Assembly: GCF_035046485.1 (NCBI RefSeq)
Contig: NC_085137.1
Location: forward strand, 482,726,252 to 482,790,251
DNA: 64,000 nucleotides
From: Aedes albopictus
Taxonomy: Eukaryota > Arthropoda > Insecta > Diptera > Culicidae
Direction of reading: 5' to 3'
Below, piece after piece: positions 23,839-34,839 of this stretch. Under the pieces are notes generated by a model that was given only the letters and a program-made list of their open reading frames with translations, was not told where the DNA came from and made no database searches. The first letter of the stretch is position 1. Each line of letters opens with the position of its first letter. Position numbers and translations under genes: made by a program.

Positions 23839-24273
23839 TACAGTGCGAGAAATAAGTATAAAGACAGAGCCGTTTTCCATACAAAATAATCATGTTCATG
23901 GATCAAAATCTCTTTTTCTAGCGATTCGATTGTTATGGAATTTTGTCTGCAACCTTAAAATAACTAGAATTTTGGCTAGAAATATAAATCATCATCCATG
24001 AAAAGGTTTATATCGACTTTTCAGATTTTAATAAATATAAAGACACATTTTTTATATGGAAATAAGTGTCTTTATATTTATTTGAATCTGGAAAGTCGAT
24101 ATAAACCTTTCCATGGATGATGATTTATATTTCTGGCCAAAATTCTATTTATTTTAAGGTTGCAGACAAAATTCCATAACAATCGAATCGCTAGAAAAAG
24201 AGATTTTGATCCCTAAACATGATTGTTTTGTATGGAAAACGGCTCTGTCTTTATACTTATTTCTCGCACTGTA
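23839..24273. mobile_element. TA-flanked foldback MITE, about 200-bp arms
   Basis: The ends CAGTGCGAGAAATAAGTATA and complement (23841 and 24271) are flanked by TA. The arms, about 23841-24047 and 24067-24271, are nearly exact complements with a loop of about 20 nt. The structure is noncoding and would give a long hairpin RNA if transcribed. Confidence 0.85.
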
Positions 24274-24712
24274 CTGTCTCGGGTCTGCAGTAGAAATGAT
24301 TACGAAATGCTTTGGTAGGAATGTACTAGCAATGATAATGAGGAATTGCCACAATGAACTTGAAACAAAAATAAAATCGAAGCAAAACAGAAAAAGGGTG
24401 GTTTTCAATGCGGGGTAGAAAGGTATACCGACCGACGATGAACGAATGAGTCTTCTTCGCACGTCATACCAATGAGCGAAAGAACATGGTGGTGATACGA
24501 CGGTGACGCTCTGTACTAGTGGGTATGTAGGTTCCTATCAGCTGAGATTGGCGATGCAGTTTGTTTCGAAAAAGGCTAATATAAAATCGCTTTTATGCAG
24601 TGCGCGTAGATCGTACCACCGGATGGTTAGGGCAAGATGAGCTATAGTGCTTCAAGATCCATTACGATTGGTGTTCAGAACTTAGTCCATGGAATTGTGT
24701 ACGAATAAACGG
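24274..24712. other. Short spacer, no gene
   Basis: A 70-codon open frame overlaps the preceding MITE edge and has no domain. Nothing else recognised. Confidence 0.35.
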
Positions 24713-25208
24713 TACCCGAGCAGAAGAAAATATCAACAGCATAATAAAATATGTTATTTTTGCTTAATAACAGAATAATGGAATCAGTAATTATTATGTC
24801 ATTAGCTTAACATATTATGTTATAAACTTGTCTTTCATAAGCGGCAAAATAACAAATATCATCAAAAAAAAAATGTTCCTGGAAAACTTATTCAATAACA
24901 TGTTTTGTTAGATTAATTACAACTTAATAATAGGACATTTGTGAACTTGTTATTGTTGTGTTATTGTTCATAACATATTTGTACATTCTCTATAGTAGAA
25001 TAATAACTAAACTTGTTCTGCAACAAAAAATATTATTGAAATGTTATCTTGTGCATATATTCCAATAACTTGAACATAACAAAATAAGATTGCCAAACAA
25101 AATGATTAAAATGATATGTTTTGATAAGTTAACAATAACAAATTATGATATAAAAACAGGCTATGTGATTCTGTTGTCATAAATTTGCTATTCTCCTCTG
25201 CTCGGGTA
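24713..25208. mobile_element. TA-flanked AT-rich MITE with CCCGAGCAGA ends
   Basis: The left end CCCGAGCAGAAGAAAAT (24715) and the complement of the right end CCCGAGCAGAGGAGAATAGC (25206) are flanked by TA. The interior is built from many TTGTTATT/AATAACAA and ATAATATGTTATT motifs. Related fragments occur at 25683-25950 and 28195-28332. Confidence 0.8.
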
Positions 25209-25682
25209 ACCTTCCTGATTTGTTTTCGATAAATAAATACAAAATAATTATTATATTATTTGCTTCAATGGCAACTATTCGATCTAACAATTGAACATTC
25301 ATGAAATGCTGTTCATTTAAATAATTGATACATTTTATTGGTATAAGGGGTGTCCAAAGTAGCCCCCATCCGGTTCTACAGGAGATTTTTTTCGATTGAT
25401 GTATGAACAACTTGTTTGTTTAATGATGGATTTAGTTCAAATTTAGCATTTCACGTTTCGATTAACCACTAGCGCCTTCGACCATGCAGCAGCGCCATAC
25501 CGTTGTATGGAGACCGCTACTGCCGCGAGCAGCTAACGCTTACTCGAGACTTTTGTCGAGCTACTGGACATTATCTTTGACAATGCCATTATCGCCATGC
25601 TTGCCTTTTTCAGGCATATTCTACGCGGCTTCCAAATTTCGGCTTATCGTCGATCATGACCCCCAATTGCTTCCGTGCCCTA

Positions 25683-25950
25683 GCAGAGGAGAATAGCAAA
25701 ATAATAACTACGAAATCACATAACCTGTTTTTATATCTTGATTTGTTGTTATTACATGATCAAGGCATAGCTTTTCCATAACAAACTTTGTTGGACAATC
25801 TCAATTTGTTATAAATAAATTGATATACGTTCATTAAATTACATTTCAATAACATGTTTTAATGAAGTATATGTTTTGATATTGTTGTACTATTGATCAA
25901 CATGCCAACAATAGCACAAGAGTATTAAGTTTGAAATCAAACCAACAATT
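25683..25950. mobile_element. Fragment of the CCCGAGCAGA MITE family
   Basis: Begins GCAGAGGAGAATAGCAAA, matching the right terminus of the 24715-25206 element in inverted orientation. It continues with the same TAACAAA/TTGTTATT-rich sequence. The other end is missing. Confidence 0.65.
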
Positions 25951-25951
25951 C

Positions 25952-26380
25952 GACTATGACGACTTGTCCCTTAGTTTTTTTTATTGAGTTAAAAAGGAAA
26001 TTTCTGAACTAATCCTCTGAAGAAACCTTAAAATAATATTCGGGAAAATATATTCCCAAATTCTGGCGGGATATTACTGTGAAGTCTATTCCGAAAGTGG
26101 GTCGTGCGTCGTATGAAGAAGCCATATTGGAAGCCGCACGAAATCATGGTATATCTCCAATGATTTTCAATTGGATTCATCAAATGCTAGAAAACCGACA
26201 TCTCTTCTCGACATTGCGTCTAGCAGGGATTTGGAAATTAAGTGTTTGTGGATACCCCCAAGGGGGAGACTATTACGACCTGCCCCTTTGTTTTTTTATT
26301 CAGATAAAAAGGAAATTTTCTGAACGAATCCTCTGAAGAATTCCTTAAATAATATTCGGGAAAATACTTGGAAGTTCTGG
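25952..26380. repeat. Direct repeat of about 105 bp flanking an RT fragment
   Basis: Copies at about 25952-26062 and 26268-26380 share AAAAAGGAAATTT, CTGAAC/TGAAT-AATCCTCTGAAGAA and AATAATATTCGGGAAAATA. They differ by several substitutions and short indels. Between them is a reverse-transcriptase fragment. The length is too great for a LINE target duplication, so a segmental duplication or unequal exchange is more likely. Confidence 0.6.
26083..26272 (+). pseudogene. RT fragment of a Jockey/LOA-like non-LTR element
   Basis: Translation gives EAILEAARNHGISPMIFNWI, HQMLENRHLFSTLR and KLSVCGYPQGG. The HGI, W-x-ML and G-x-PQGG motifs are those preceding the RT catalytic block. Both ends are missing, including FADD. 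The clade is a guess from memory of mosquito LINEs. Confidence 0.65.
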
Positions 26381-27010
26381 AGGAACCCTTCGATCAATCC
26401 CTGGATAAATCATCAAAAGAACTTTCGGCGCAATCTTCTCAGAAATGCCAAATTAATTCTACTGAGCAATTATTGGGATTTCTGGAAGAATTATTTGAAA
26501 AATTCTTGAAGAATCATTCGGAAAAACTCCTTATGGAATTTTCAAAGATATTTTCAGAGAAATCTTAAGATGAACTTCGAGACAAATGATCACAAAAAAT
26601 TCTGAAAACATCCTTGAAAGGATTCTATGCAGAATTCTGGAGGAATTTCTAGAGGAGTCTTTGAAAATCCGTGAAAGATTCCGTGGAAGATCTCTCGGAG
26701 AAATTTCGGGAAGATTTTTTGGAGTTTTTTATGACGAAATCTGCCGACGAATTTTTGAAAAAATTATTGGGAAAATTCCTGAGAAAAAATCCTCAGAGAA
26801 GTCCCTTGATTAACATAGAGAGAAATCAACGGAGGAATTTAAAAAAATCTTGAAGAAATTTCAGACGAAATTTCTGTAGGAATCATCAGAGGAAATTCAG
26901 GAAAAATTCTAGCAAAATTTTTGGATGAATCCTTGAAGAATTCAGGAGGATTTTTCGACATAAATCCTGAATCCAGGGAAAAATCGGAGCAATTTTTCTA
27001 AAAAAAATTG
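26381..27010. repeat. Degenerate 12-bp period tract
   Basis: GAATTTCTGGAGGAA-type units favour the complementary orientation to the 52-56 kb tract. Open frames encoding EEFLEE or EKIIGKIPEK-like peptides (26368-26568, 26586-26813) are repeat artefacts. Confidence 0.6.
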
Positions 27011-27386
27011 TAATAATCTTTAAAATATTCCCAATATCTCAGAAATGTTCTGCAAAACAGTTGAGCATCCTATGAAATCTTCAGTTTCAGTGCTAAAAAA
27101 ATGAGTTAGAAACGACTCACAAATTGCTATCGACGGCCAAACTCTTTAAAGCATAATTACGTATTGATTTCAAACCATGCTCTGAACTGAATTAAAGTAG
27201 AACAGTTTTTAAATAATAGCTGGAAGTAGAAGCTCTTATTTTTGAAAACGTAGAAATTACTTAAAATCAATGATCTTGCTTTGTAGAGAATCAACTTCAA
27301 ATCTCTTAGTATGAAATTATATTTTTCGATCATTTGAAAATTTGTCTTACGCCAGAGTAATGAAACTCGTGTTATTGGGGGGTTAA

Positions 27387-28174
27387 AGACCGCCCCAGAA
27401 AGTATGGACGCAGTAAGAAATACTGGCATTTCAAAATTATTGATGACTAGTTCCTTTTGAAGGCTACATCCTGTTGATCAGCAAAGCGGTTTATTCAATT
27501 CCAATAGTTTGTTTTAAAATAGATGAACTATCAGCGGAACATCGTTGAAAAATTTGTTCACAAATGATTTCATAGCTTGAAAATGTCACTTAGGACATTA
27601 TCAAATTATGGTAGGAGTAAAAGTAAGAAAACCGTGCAACCAGTAATCAGGAATCATGGTGAGAGTAACACATTTGAGAATAGGCAAAAATTTGGACTAA
27701 AGTAAAGGCCATATTAACCTTCGTCTAGTCTAGTCTAGTCTACACATACACAGCCATTCATTGAAAGAATCCTGGAAAATGATAGAATCGACTAAATCTA
27801 CCATTTTTCTTGTCATTATTAATGTTTGCAGTACATCGGAAATGCATTACAAGCATTAAAGCGGCCAGACCTACTGTGCAGCGTTATTGGCTTTACAATA
27901 AAGCCTTTAAGTAGGTAAAGGCCATATTAACCTTCGTTTGGATAAACTTATAATGAAGGCATTTGAGCACAAGAAAAAAGCTTCTAATTCACACAGAGCG
28001 GGATATGACCAAAAACGTTACTATTTAGAGCTCCCATGTTCATTGTGGTAAAGAACGTTTGAATATTCGATCCTTTAGCAGGCAGAAACAGCCAAAACAA
28101 AGCTCGAAACAAGAACTACCGATCAGGCCCAGACAACTGAAAACTAGGTGCGTCCATACTTTCTGGGGCAGTCT
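27387..28174. mobile_element. Element with 25-26-bp TIRs, probably Tc1/mariner-like
   Basis: The left end has GACCGCCCCAGAAAGTATGG and the complement of the right end has GACTGCCCCAGAAAGTATGG. TA lies close to both edges, though exact duplication is unclear. A 21-bp direct repeat AAAGGCCATATTAACCTTCG(T) occurs at about 27705 and 27917, next to a (TAGTC)n run. No transposase was found. Confidence 0.7.
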
Positions 28175-28194
28175 ATATGAGACAAAGGGATATA

Positions 28195-28332
28195 ACATAC
28201 TTAGTTACGAGTTTGATATCATAATATATTTTGGTATCTGATTATTATCAACAAAATATTTATAACAAAATTTGTTATTGAAATATTTTTCGAATTCACT
28301 GTTATTAAGTTGTTATTGAGGCACGGTAAAGG
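28195..28332. mobile_element. Fragment of the CCCGAGCAGA MITE family
   Basis: ATAACAAAATTTGTTATTGA and TATTAAGTTGTTATTGAG resemble the interior of the 24715-25206 element. Termini are missing. Confidence 0.45.
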
Positions 28333-29934
28333 CTGGGTATGCTGCGCAATTCAGATCCCATTATGATCCACTAGCCTCTGCCCAGCAACTCCTATCCCTA
28401 CCTCCTCAGTCCTCATGGTACCGGCCGGAAACTATGAGCAACCTTAGGGAAGATCGGGTAACCAACCCCGGTGGGAACTTTGGTCCTAGGCTGACAGGGA
28501 AGGGGGGGGGGGGTTTCCTTCGGTAAACCTGAGCGTCTGTTCTCCAGGAGGAGCGGCTCACAACAGCGTCTGATCCCCATGTTAGGGGCGGCTGATCTAC
28601 GTCCGAGTGCCAGGGAAGGACTCTAAGCTCAACTGTGCACTATGGTCCTCCGGAAAGTAGGGGGTTGGTGTCAGGCCCTACGAGCCAGCCGTAAAAACCC
28701 ATTGTAACGGAAAATCAGCAACAGCATAATACGAACCGAGACCAACGGCAACGACCCCAGCGAACAAAAAGGGCGATTGGAAACGCGGTACGTGGAACTG
28801 CCGATCTCTCAACTTCATTGGGAGCACCCGCATACTCGCCGATCTACTGGAGGACCGCGGGTTCGGCATCGTAGCGCTGCAGGAGGTGTGTTGGACAGGA
28901 TCCATGGTGCGAACGTTTAGAGGTAATCATACCATCTACCAGAGCTGCGCGGCAACACACGCGAGCTGGGAACAGCTTTCATCGTGATGGGTGATATGCA
29001 GAGGCGCGTGATCGGTTGGTGGCTGATCGACGAGAGAATGTGCAGGTTGATGATCAAGGGCCGATTCTTCAACTTCAGCATAATAAACGTGCACAGCCCA
29101 CACTCCGGAAGCACTGATGATGACAAGGACGCATTTTACGCGTAGATCGAACGCGAGTACGATCGCTGCCCAAGCCACGACGTCAAGATCATCATAGGAG
29201 ATTTAAACGCTCAGGTAGGCCAGGAGGAGGAATTCAGACCGACGATTGATAAGTTCAGCGCCCACCAGCAGACGAACGAAAACAGCCTATGACTCATAGA
29301 TTTCGCCGCTTCCAAAAATATGGTCATACGTAGCACCTTTTTCAAACACAGCCTCCCTTATCGTTACACCTGTCGATCACCACAGCAGACGGAATCTCCA
29401 ATCGACCACGTTCTGATTGACGGACGGCACTTCTCCGACATTATCGACGTCAGGACCTATCGTGGTGCCAACATCGACTCCGACCACTATCTGGTGATGG
29501 TCAAACTGCGCCCAAAACTCTCCGTCATCAACAATGTACGGTACCGGCGACCGTCACGGTACAACCTAGAGCGATTGAAGCAACCGGATGTTGCCTCAGC
29601 ATACGCGCAGAATCTCGAGGCCGCGTTTCCAGACGAGGGCGAGCTCGATGAGGCCCCTCTAGAGGACTGCTGGAGTACAGCGAAAGCAGTCATCAACGAC
29701 GCAGCTGAGAGCACCATCGGGTACGTGGAACGGAATCGACGGAACGAATGGTTCGACGAAGAGTGCAGAAGAACGCAGCGAGGGCGGTAATGCTGCAGCA
29801 AGGGACCCGACAGAACGTGGAACGTTATAAACAGAAGCGGAAACAGCAGACCCGCCTCTTTCGGGAGAAAAAGCGCCGCCTGGAAGAAGCGAAGTGCGAA
29901 GAAATGGAACTGTTGTGCCGTTCCCAAGAAACAC

Positions 29935-30013
29935 GGATGTTCTATTATTATTATTATTATTAGCTTTATTAGGGAGATTTTCAGCCCGAGGCTGGTTCAT
30001 CTCCGGAAGTTCT
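29935..30013 (-). mobile_element. 59-bp 5'-truncated SINE tail with 10-bp TSD
   Basis: On the minus strand it reads GAGATGAACCAGCCTCGGGC then TGAAAATCTCCCTAATAAAG and (TAA)n, resembling the tail of the SINE at 19285. Flanks are GGATGTTCTA (29935-29944) and GGAAGTTCTA (30004-30013), one mismatch. Removing it restores the retrotransposon frame as TRMFYRKLNA. This is a very short target-primed insertion. Confidence 0.82.
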
Positions 30014-30604
30014 ATCGGAAGCTCAACGCATCCCGCAACGGCTTCGTGCCGTGAGCCGAAATATGCAGGGATAAAGACGGGGGCCTCTTGACGGACGGAC
30101 GTGAGATGATCGAAAGGTGGAAGCAGCACTTCGATCAGCACCTGAACGGAGTGGAGAACATAGGCACGGGAGCCCACATCAACGGAGGGAACGACGACGC
30201 CAGTGCAGCGGAGGACGGAAATGAACCAACTCCCAACGCTGAGGGAAGTTAAGGATGCTATTCACCAGCTCAAAACCAACAAAGCAGCTGGTAAGGATGG
30301 TATCGCAGCTGAACTCAACAAGAGGGGCTCAGAAAAGTTGGCCACCTGTCTGCATCGGCTGATAGTCAAGATCTGGGAAACCGAATAGCTACCGGAGGAG
30401 TGGAAGAAAGGAGTAATCTACCCCATTCACAAGAAAGGCGACCATTTGGAATGTGAGAACTTCAGGGCGATCACTATTTTGAATGCTGCCTACAAAGTGC
30501 TATCCCAGATCATCCTCCGTCGTCTTTCACCTAAAACAAATGAGTTCGTAGGAAGTTATCAAGCCGGCTTCATCGACGGCCGGTAGACAACGGACCAGAT
30601 CTTT

Positions 30605-31021
30605 CCCGTACGCAGGGATGGGAACACTCACTTTCAAAGAGTTACACTCACTTGCTATTTTCTCAGCTCAGAAGCGTGCAATCAAGAAACGATGTATGGA
30701 CGACTTTTGCCTTGTAGTATTGTATGAAATTTTGCCGAATAGAGTAGGTAGAGGTCGTACACGAGTCCCAAAGTCGTGACAGAGCTGTGAAAGTGACTCT
30801 CCACGAGGTGAGTGTAATTTACATTCACCTCGTGGAGAGTTGCCTTTGCAGCTCCCTTACGACTTCGGTATGCAACCCCTACTCTATTCGGCAAAGTTTT
30901 AGACAAAACCACTAGGCAAAAGTCGTCCATACATCACATTTTGACTGCACGCTTCTGAGCTGAGGAAATAGCAAGTGAGTGTAACTCTTTGCAAGTGAGT
31001 GTTCCCATCTTTGACCGTATG
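30605..31021. mobile_element. hAT-like foldback MITE inside RTE copy 1
   Basis: The ends CAGGGATGGGAACACTCACT (30613) and the complement of CAAAGATGGGAACACTCACT (31013) bound about 400 bp that folds into a long imperfect hairpin. Flanks CCCGTACG and ACCGTATG form an 8-bp duplication with two changes. Excision restores the RT frame (QIFPVRQILQKC). Confidence 0.82.
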
Positions 31022-31357
31022 GCAAATCCTCCAGAAATGCCGTGAATACCAGGTCCCAACGCATCACCTGCTCATTGACTTCAAAACGGCATGCGACAAT
31101 ATCGACCGCGCAGAGCTATGGAGAATCATGGACGAAAACGGATTTCCTGGGAAGCAGACTAGACTGATTAAAGCAACGATGGACGGTGTGCAAAACTGCG
31201 TAAGGGTTTCGGGTGAACTATCCAGTTCATTCGAATCTCGCCGGGGACTGCGACAAGGTGATGGACTCTCATGCCTACTCTTCAACATCGTTTTGGAAGG
31301 TGTGTTGCGACGAGCCGGGTGGAGGAATTCGTCTAGCTTGGATCCTTACTGACGGCT

Positions 31358-32152
31358 GACAGCAACTTGTCATATGCTGATTTATCGACCGTATTCTATT
31401 AATAACTTGATGATTTTGTGGCTATATCGGTCTCTTTCTACTCATAGTATAAGGGAGTAGAGATCAAAGTGGATAATGAAATGATAGATATGATAGAATT
31501 CGCTAGGTAGCGAACAAGTGTGAAATTTTTTATAGAAGGTGAAATTAGGCAAGTAGGCCATGTATTGAACGAATACATCGAATGCGTGAAACTTCTGCCG
31601 TGCGACCTGTGCTTTTAAACAGATCGGCTTGGTTGGTAGTTTTCATACCACCTTACCAAGACTGGCAAAAGTTTCAGGCACCCGACTGCCTAATGTATTG
31701 TTCTGTTTTCATCACAAATTCTATCGATCGGTAGCTTTTTCGGAATTCGCACTCCGTTCATAGGGGTATGCCTATATCGCGGCGTGTTCTTCCTATTAGC
31801 TTTTTCGATCTTATAGGATAGAACACTTTTCTTTTTGAGCCAAACTTTTCATATCATATGCTGATTTATCGACCGTATTCTATTAATAACTTGATGATTT
31901 TGTGGCTATATCGGTCTCTTTCTACTCATAGTATAAGGGAGTAGAGATCAAAGTGGATAACGAATTCGATGTATTCGTTCAATACATGGCCTACTTGCCT
32001 AATTTCACCTTCTATAAAAAATTTCACACTTGTTCGCTACCTAGCGAATTCTATCATATCTATCATTTTATTATCCACTTTGATCTCTACTCCCTTATAC
32101 TATGAGTAGAAAGAGACCGATATAGCCACAAAATCATCAAGACAGCAACTTG
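31358..32152. mobile_element. Unclassified foldback element with 12-bp TSD
   Basis: An insertion of 771 bp (31370-32140) is flanked by GACAGCAACTTG at 31358-31369 and 32141-32152. Excision restores the reading frame of the retrotransposon (ADSNLSREI). Inside, arms 31407-31583 and 31964-32140 are near-exact complements. A 108-bp segment from the left edge (31370-31477) is repeated directly at 31854-31961 without visible change. About 270 bp between is unique and noncoding. A 12-bp duplication is unusual for the MITE types seen elsewhere here. Confidence 0.85.
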
Positions 32153-32899
32153 AGCCGTGAAATCCGGAGGTGCATCATCAGCGGAAGTCGGGCCTACTAC
32201 GGGCTCTAGAAGAAACTGCGGTCGAAAAAGATTCACCCACGCACCAAATGCACCATGTACAAAACGCTAATAAGACCGGTGGTCCTCTACGGACACGAGA
32301 CATGGACCATGCTCGAGGAGGACCTGCAAGCACTCGGAGTTTTCGAGCGACGTGTACTAAGGACGATCTTCGGCGGTGTGCAGGAGAACGGTGTGTGGCG
32401 GGGAAGGATGAACCAGGAGCTCGCTGCACTTTACGGCGAACCCAGCATCCAGAAGGTGACCAAAGCCGGAAGGATACGGTGGGCAGGGCATGTTGCAAGA
32501 ATGCTGGACAACAACCCTGGTGTTTGCAACTGATCCGGTTGGCACAAGAAGGCGTGGAGCGCAGAGAGCACGATGGGCGGACCAGGTGGAGCGTGACCTG
32601 GCGAGCATTGGGCGCGACCGAGGATGGAGAGCGGCAGCCACAAACCGAGTATTGTGGCGCACTATTGTTGATTATGTCTTGTCTTAATGATGTTGAACAA
32701 ATAAATGTATGTATGTAACGCAACTGAGACCCTTCGAAACTCCCCGAACCGCCTCCCCCGGTGCAACTCCTCTGACACCCCCCCCCCCCCTCTCATAAAA
32801 CTCCCATGAAATCCCTCTGAAACCCCGCATGGCTTCCTTTAAATCTTCAGGTCACTCGCCCTTATCAAACTTTTTTGTAATCTTCAAAACCATTAACCT

Positions 32900-33205
32900 T
32901 TCAGGACGCGCGCCATCAAGCAGCTGAAACTGCACCGCGCTTGCGCTGTATACGACGAGCGAGGTTTCACCCCGAGCACTTGAAGTGTTCGAGCGTCTGG
33001 TGCTTGGGATCATCATTGGCGGTTTGCAGCAAATGTGACAAATGTGACAAATGCTGGAAGGATACGAAGGGTATGGCATGTTGTGAGAATTCCGAACAAC
33101 ATCTTTGCAAAGCTCGTGTTCGCAGATCTGGATGATCCAAAAATACCTGGAGAACAGTGTGCAAGGTTGGCGGACTAGTTGCAGAACGCGGCGTAGAACT
33201 CCTAA
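32900..33205 (+). pseudogene. 3' fragment of an RTE-like element, strongly decayed
   Basis: Traces of the C-terminal RT region: RRAIKQLKLHR at 32907, then ALEVFERLVLGIIIGGLQQ around 32980-33030, comparable to VFERRVLRTIFGGVQ of copy 1 at 32335. It ends in TGAATGTATGTCTATC, similar to the copy 1 tail. Stops are frequent. The C-rich stretch 32740-32830 before it is unassigned. Confidence 0.55.
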
Positions 33206-33469
33206 GTCAGCTTGAATGTATGTCTATCATATCGAGTTTCAATCTGTCATCTTAGATTTTCTAGTTGCTATTTTCGAATTTTGGATATCATCCCCATATC
33301 AAATATGACCATATTGCTTGTTTGTCTAATGAACACTAATGAACTGGCAAACATAGCATCCTTTACCCTAATATTCAATTTCCACAGCCAACCCTACCAC
33401 AACAAGAAGGGCATTGAGCCGGTCACCGCTTTCAAAGCGACGACCGGTGAAACGTTGACCGGAATCATA

Positions 33470-34286
33470 TAGGTATGTATGTACATTAGTATGGGACACG
33501 CTTGTATGAAAAAAATAAATCCTCGCTACAGTCGACTTTTTGGATTCCATTTAGGGCCCATATGAAGTGTACAAAATTTCAGTGCAATCGGTGAAACTAT
33601 AATTTAGCGCAAGCGATTCAAAGTTTGCATAGGATTTACTATGGGAGAAGTTACAATTTCAAACAAAAAATCCCAGAGGTCGCCCTTTGTCTCCTTAATC
33701 CAAATCGATCAACGCTTCTTGTAGAACAATCATTTATGAAACTTTCCTTCGAAGACCGCAAAACGATTGGATACTTGTGAAAAAAGTTATTGATTTATTA
33801 CCGATTAGTGATCCCACGAACGGCTTTTTGTTTTGTTTTATCAGCAGCACTGCTGCTGCTGTTTCTGGGGGTGGTGAAGCCACCCGCCACCCCATGCAGC
33901 AACGGCAGCAGCAGTGCTGCTGATAAAACAAAACAAAAAGCCGTTCGTCGGATCACTAATTGGTAATAAATCAATAACTTTTTTTCACAAGTATCCAATC
34001 GTTTTGCGGTCTTCGAAGGAAAGTTTCATAAATGATTGTTCTACAAGAAGCGTTGATCGATTTGAATTAAGGAGACAAGGGGTGGCTTCTGGGATTTTTT
34101 TCTGAAAGTGTAACTTTTCCCATAGTAAATCCTATGCAAACTTTGAACCACTTGCGCTAAATTATAGTTTCACCGATTGCGCTGAAATTTTGCACAGTTA
34201 ATATGGGAACTAAATGGAATCAAGAAAGTCGACTGGAGCGAGAATTTGATGTGTGTCCCACTGTCCCATACTAATGTACATACCTA
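33470..34286. mobile_element. Foldback element, about 0.8 kb, family shared with 57404
   Basis: Inverted arms converge on a centre near 33870. The outer parts read GTACATTAGTATGGGACA and complement; the inner parts carry TTTATCAGCAGCACTGCTGC and complement. Much of each arm matches the 57413-58118 foldback (for example GAAGACCGCAAA-CGAT and GAAACTATA-TTTAGCGC). No target duplication was identified. Noncoding. Confidence 0.78.
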
Positions 34287-34627
34287 CTCACTATCTGGTT
34301 GCATGTGGTGAAGAATAATGAAACGGCATTAGTGGTGTTATGTTGAACAAACGTAGAACATGCACGTTGGGCGACAACAACATGACCAAAGGACCAAACA
34401 CAAGTAGGTACGGGGAGTGGTACCATCTCGCGAGGTGGCAACGGGAAGAATTGAACGCATTCAATTATGTCCTCCTCGTTGGTTCTTATTACACGCGCGC
34501 CCGTGAAGGGCAATAAAATGGTTTTATATTTTCCAATATTCTGTAGACCGACTGTGAAACAGAGCGACTTGATTCTGATTGTCACTGCACTGGAGAACGA
34601 GCGCGCGTGGCGTAGCAGCAAGGCAAC
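34287..34627. other. Short spacer, no gene supported
   Basis: Unassigned sequence between two repeats, with open frames on both strands (for example 34271-34630 minus) that lack domains. Confidence 0.35.
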
Positions 34628-34839
34628 CATTGGCGTAGCTAGGGGGGGTTCCAGGGGTGCCTGGCACCCCCTAGAACAAATTTGGCACCCCCTAGAATTT
34701 TTTTCTTGACAGGCACCTTAAATTTAAAACTTCACACAATATTTATTAATGGCACATTTGAACAAAACTTAAGCACACCTGGAATTACTTATATAACTGT
34801 TGTACGCGTTTTGCATATTGATAAGAACAATGAACAGAC

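Larger units (their letters stand above)
28335..32720 (+). pseudogene. Broken RTE-like non-LTR retrotransposon, copy 1
   Basis: After a likely 5' leader, conceptual translation shows an APE-type endonuclease (GTWNCRSLN near 28790; IVALQEVCWTG; IIGDLNAQVG near 29195; SPIDHVLIDG; DSDHYLV near 29485). RT motifs follow: NKAAGKDGIAAELNK (30280), VGSYQAGFIDGR (30550), HHLLIDFKTACDNIDRAELW, GLRQGDGLSCLLFNIVLEGV (31250). The C-terminal part has TLIRPVVLYGHETWTMLEED, KAGRIRWAGHVARM and RRGAQRARWADQVERD. The 3' end is AATAAATGTATGTATGTAA, a short tandem tail as known in RTE elements. Stops, frameshifts and three insertions are present. The segment expected to carry FADD is deleted between about 31317 and 31350. 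Not functional. Confidence 0.88.

Noticed and set aside
27724..27742. (TAGTC)n short tandem run as a possible telomeric or recombination motif
   Set aside because: Only about four units; ordinary microsatellite inside a TIR element.
29487..30177. Minus-strand frames of 146 and 172 codons opposite RTE copy 1
   Set aside because: Shadows of the endonuclease and linker coding region; the second also crosses the SINE tail insertion.
32776..32790. Homopolymer C run and the G12 run at 28503 as signals
   Set aside because: Simple homopolymers in decayed sequence, possibly with assembly error; no structure built on them was seen.
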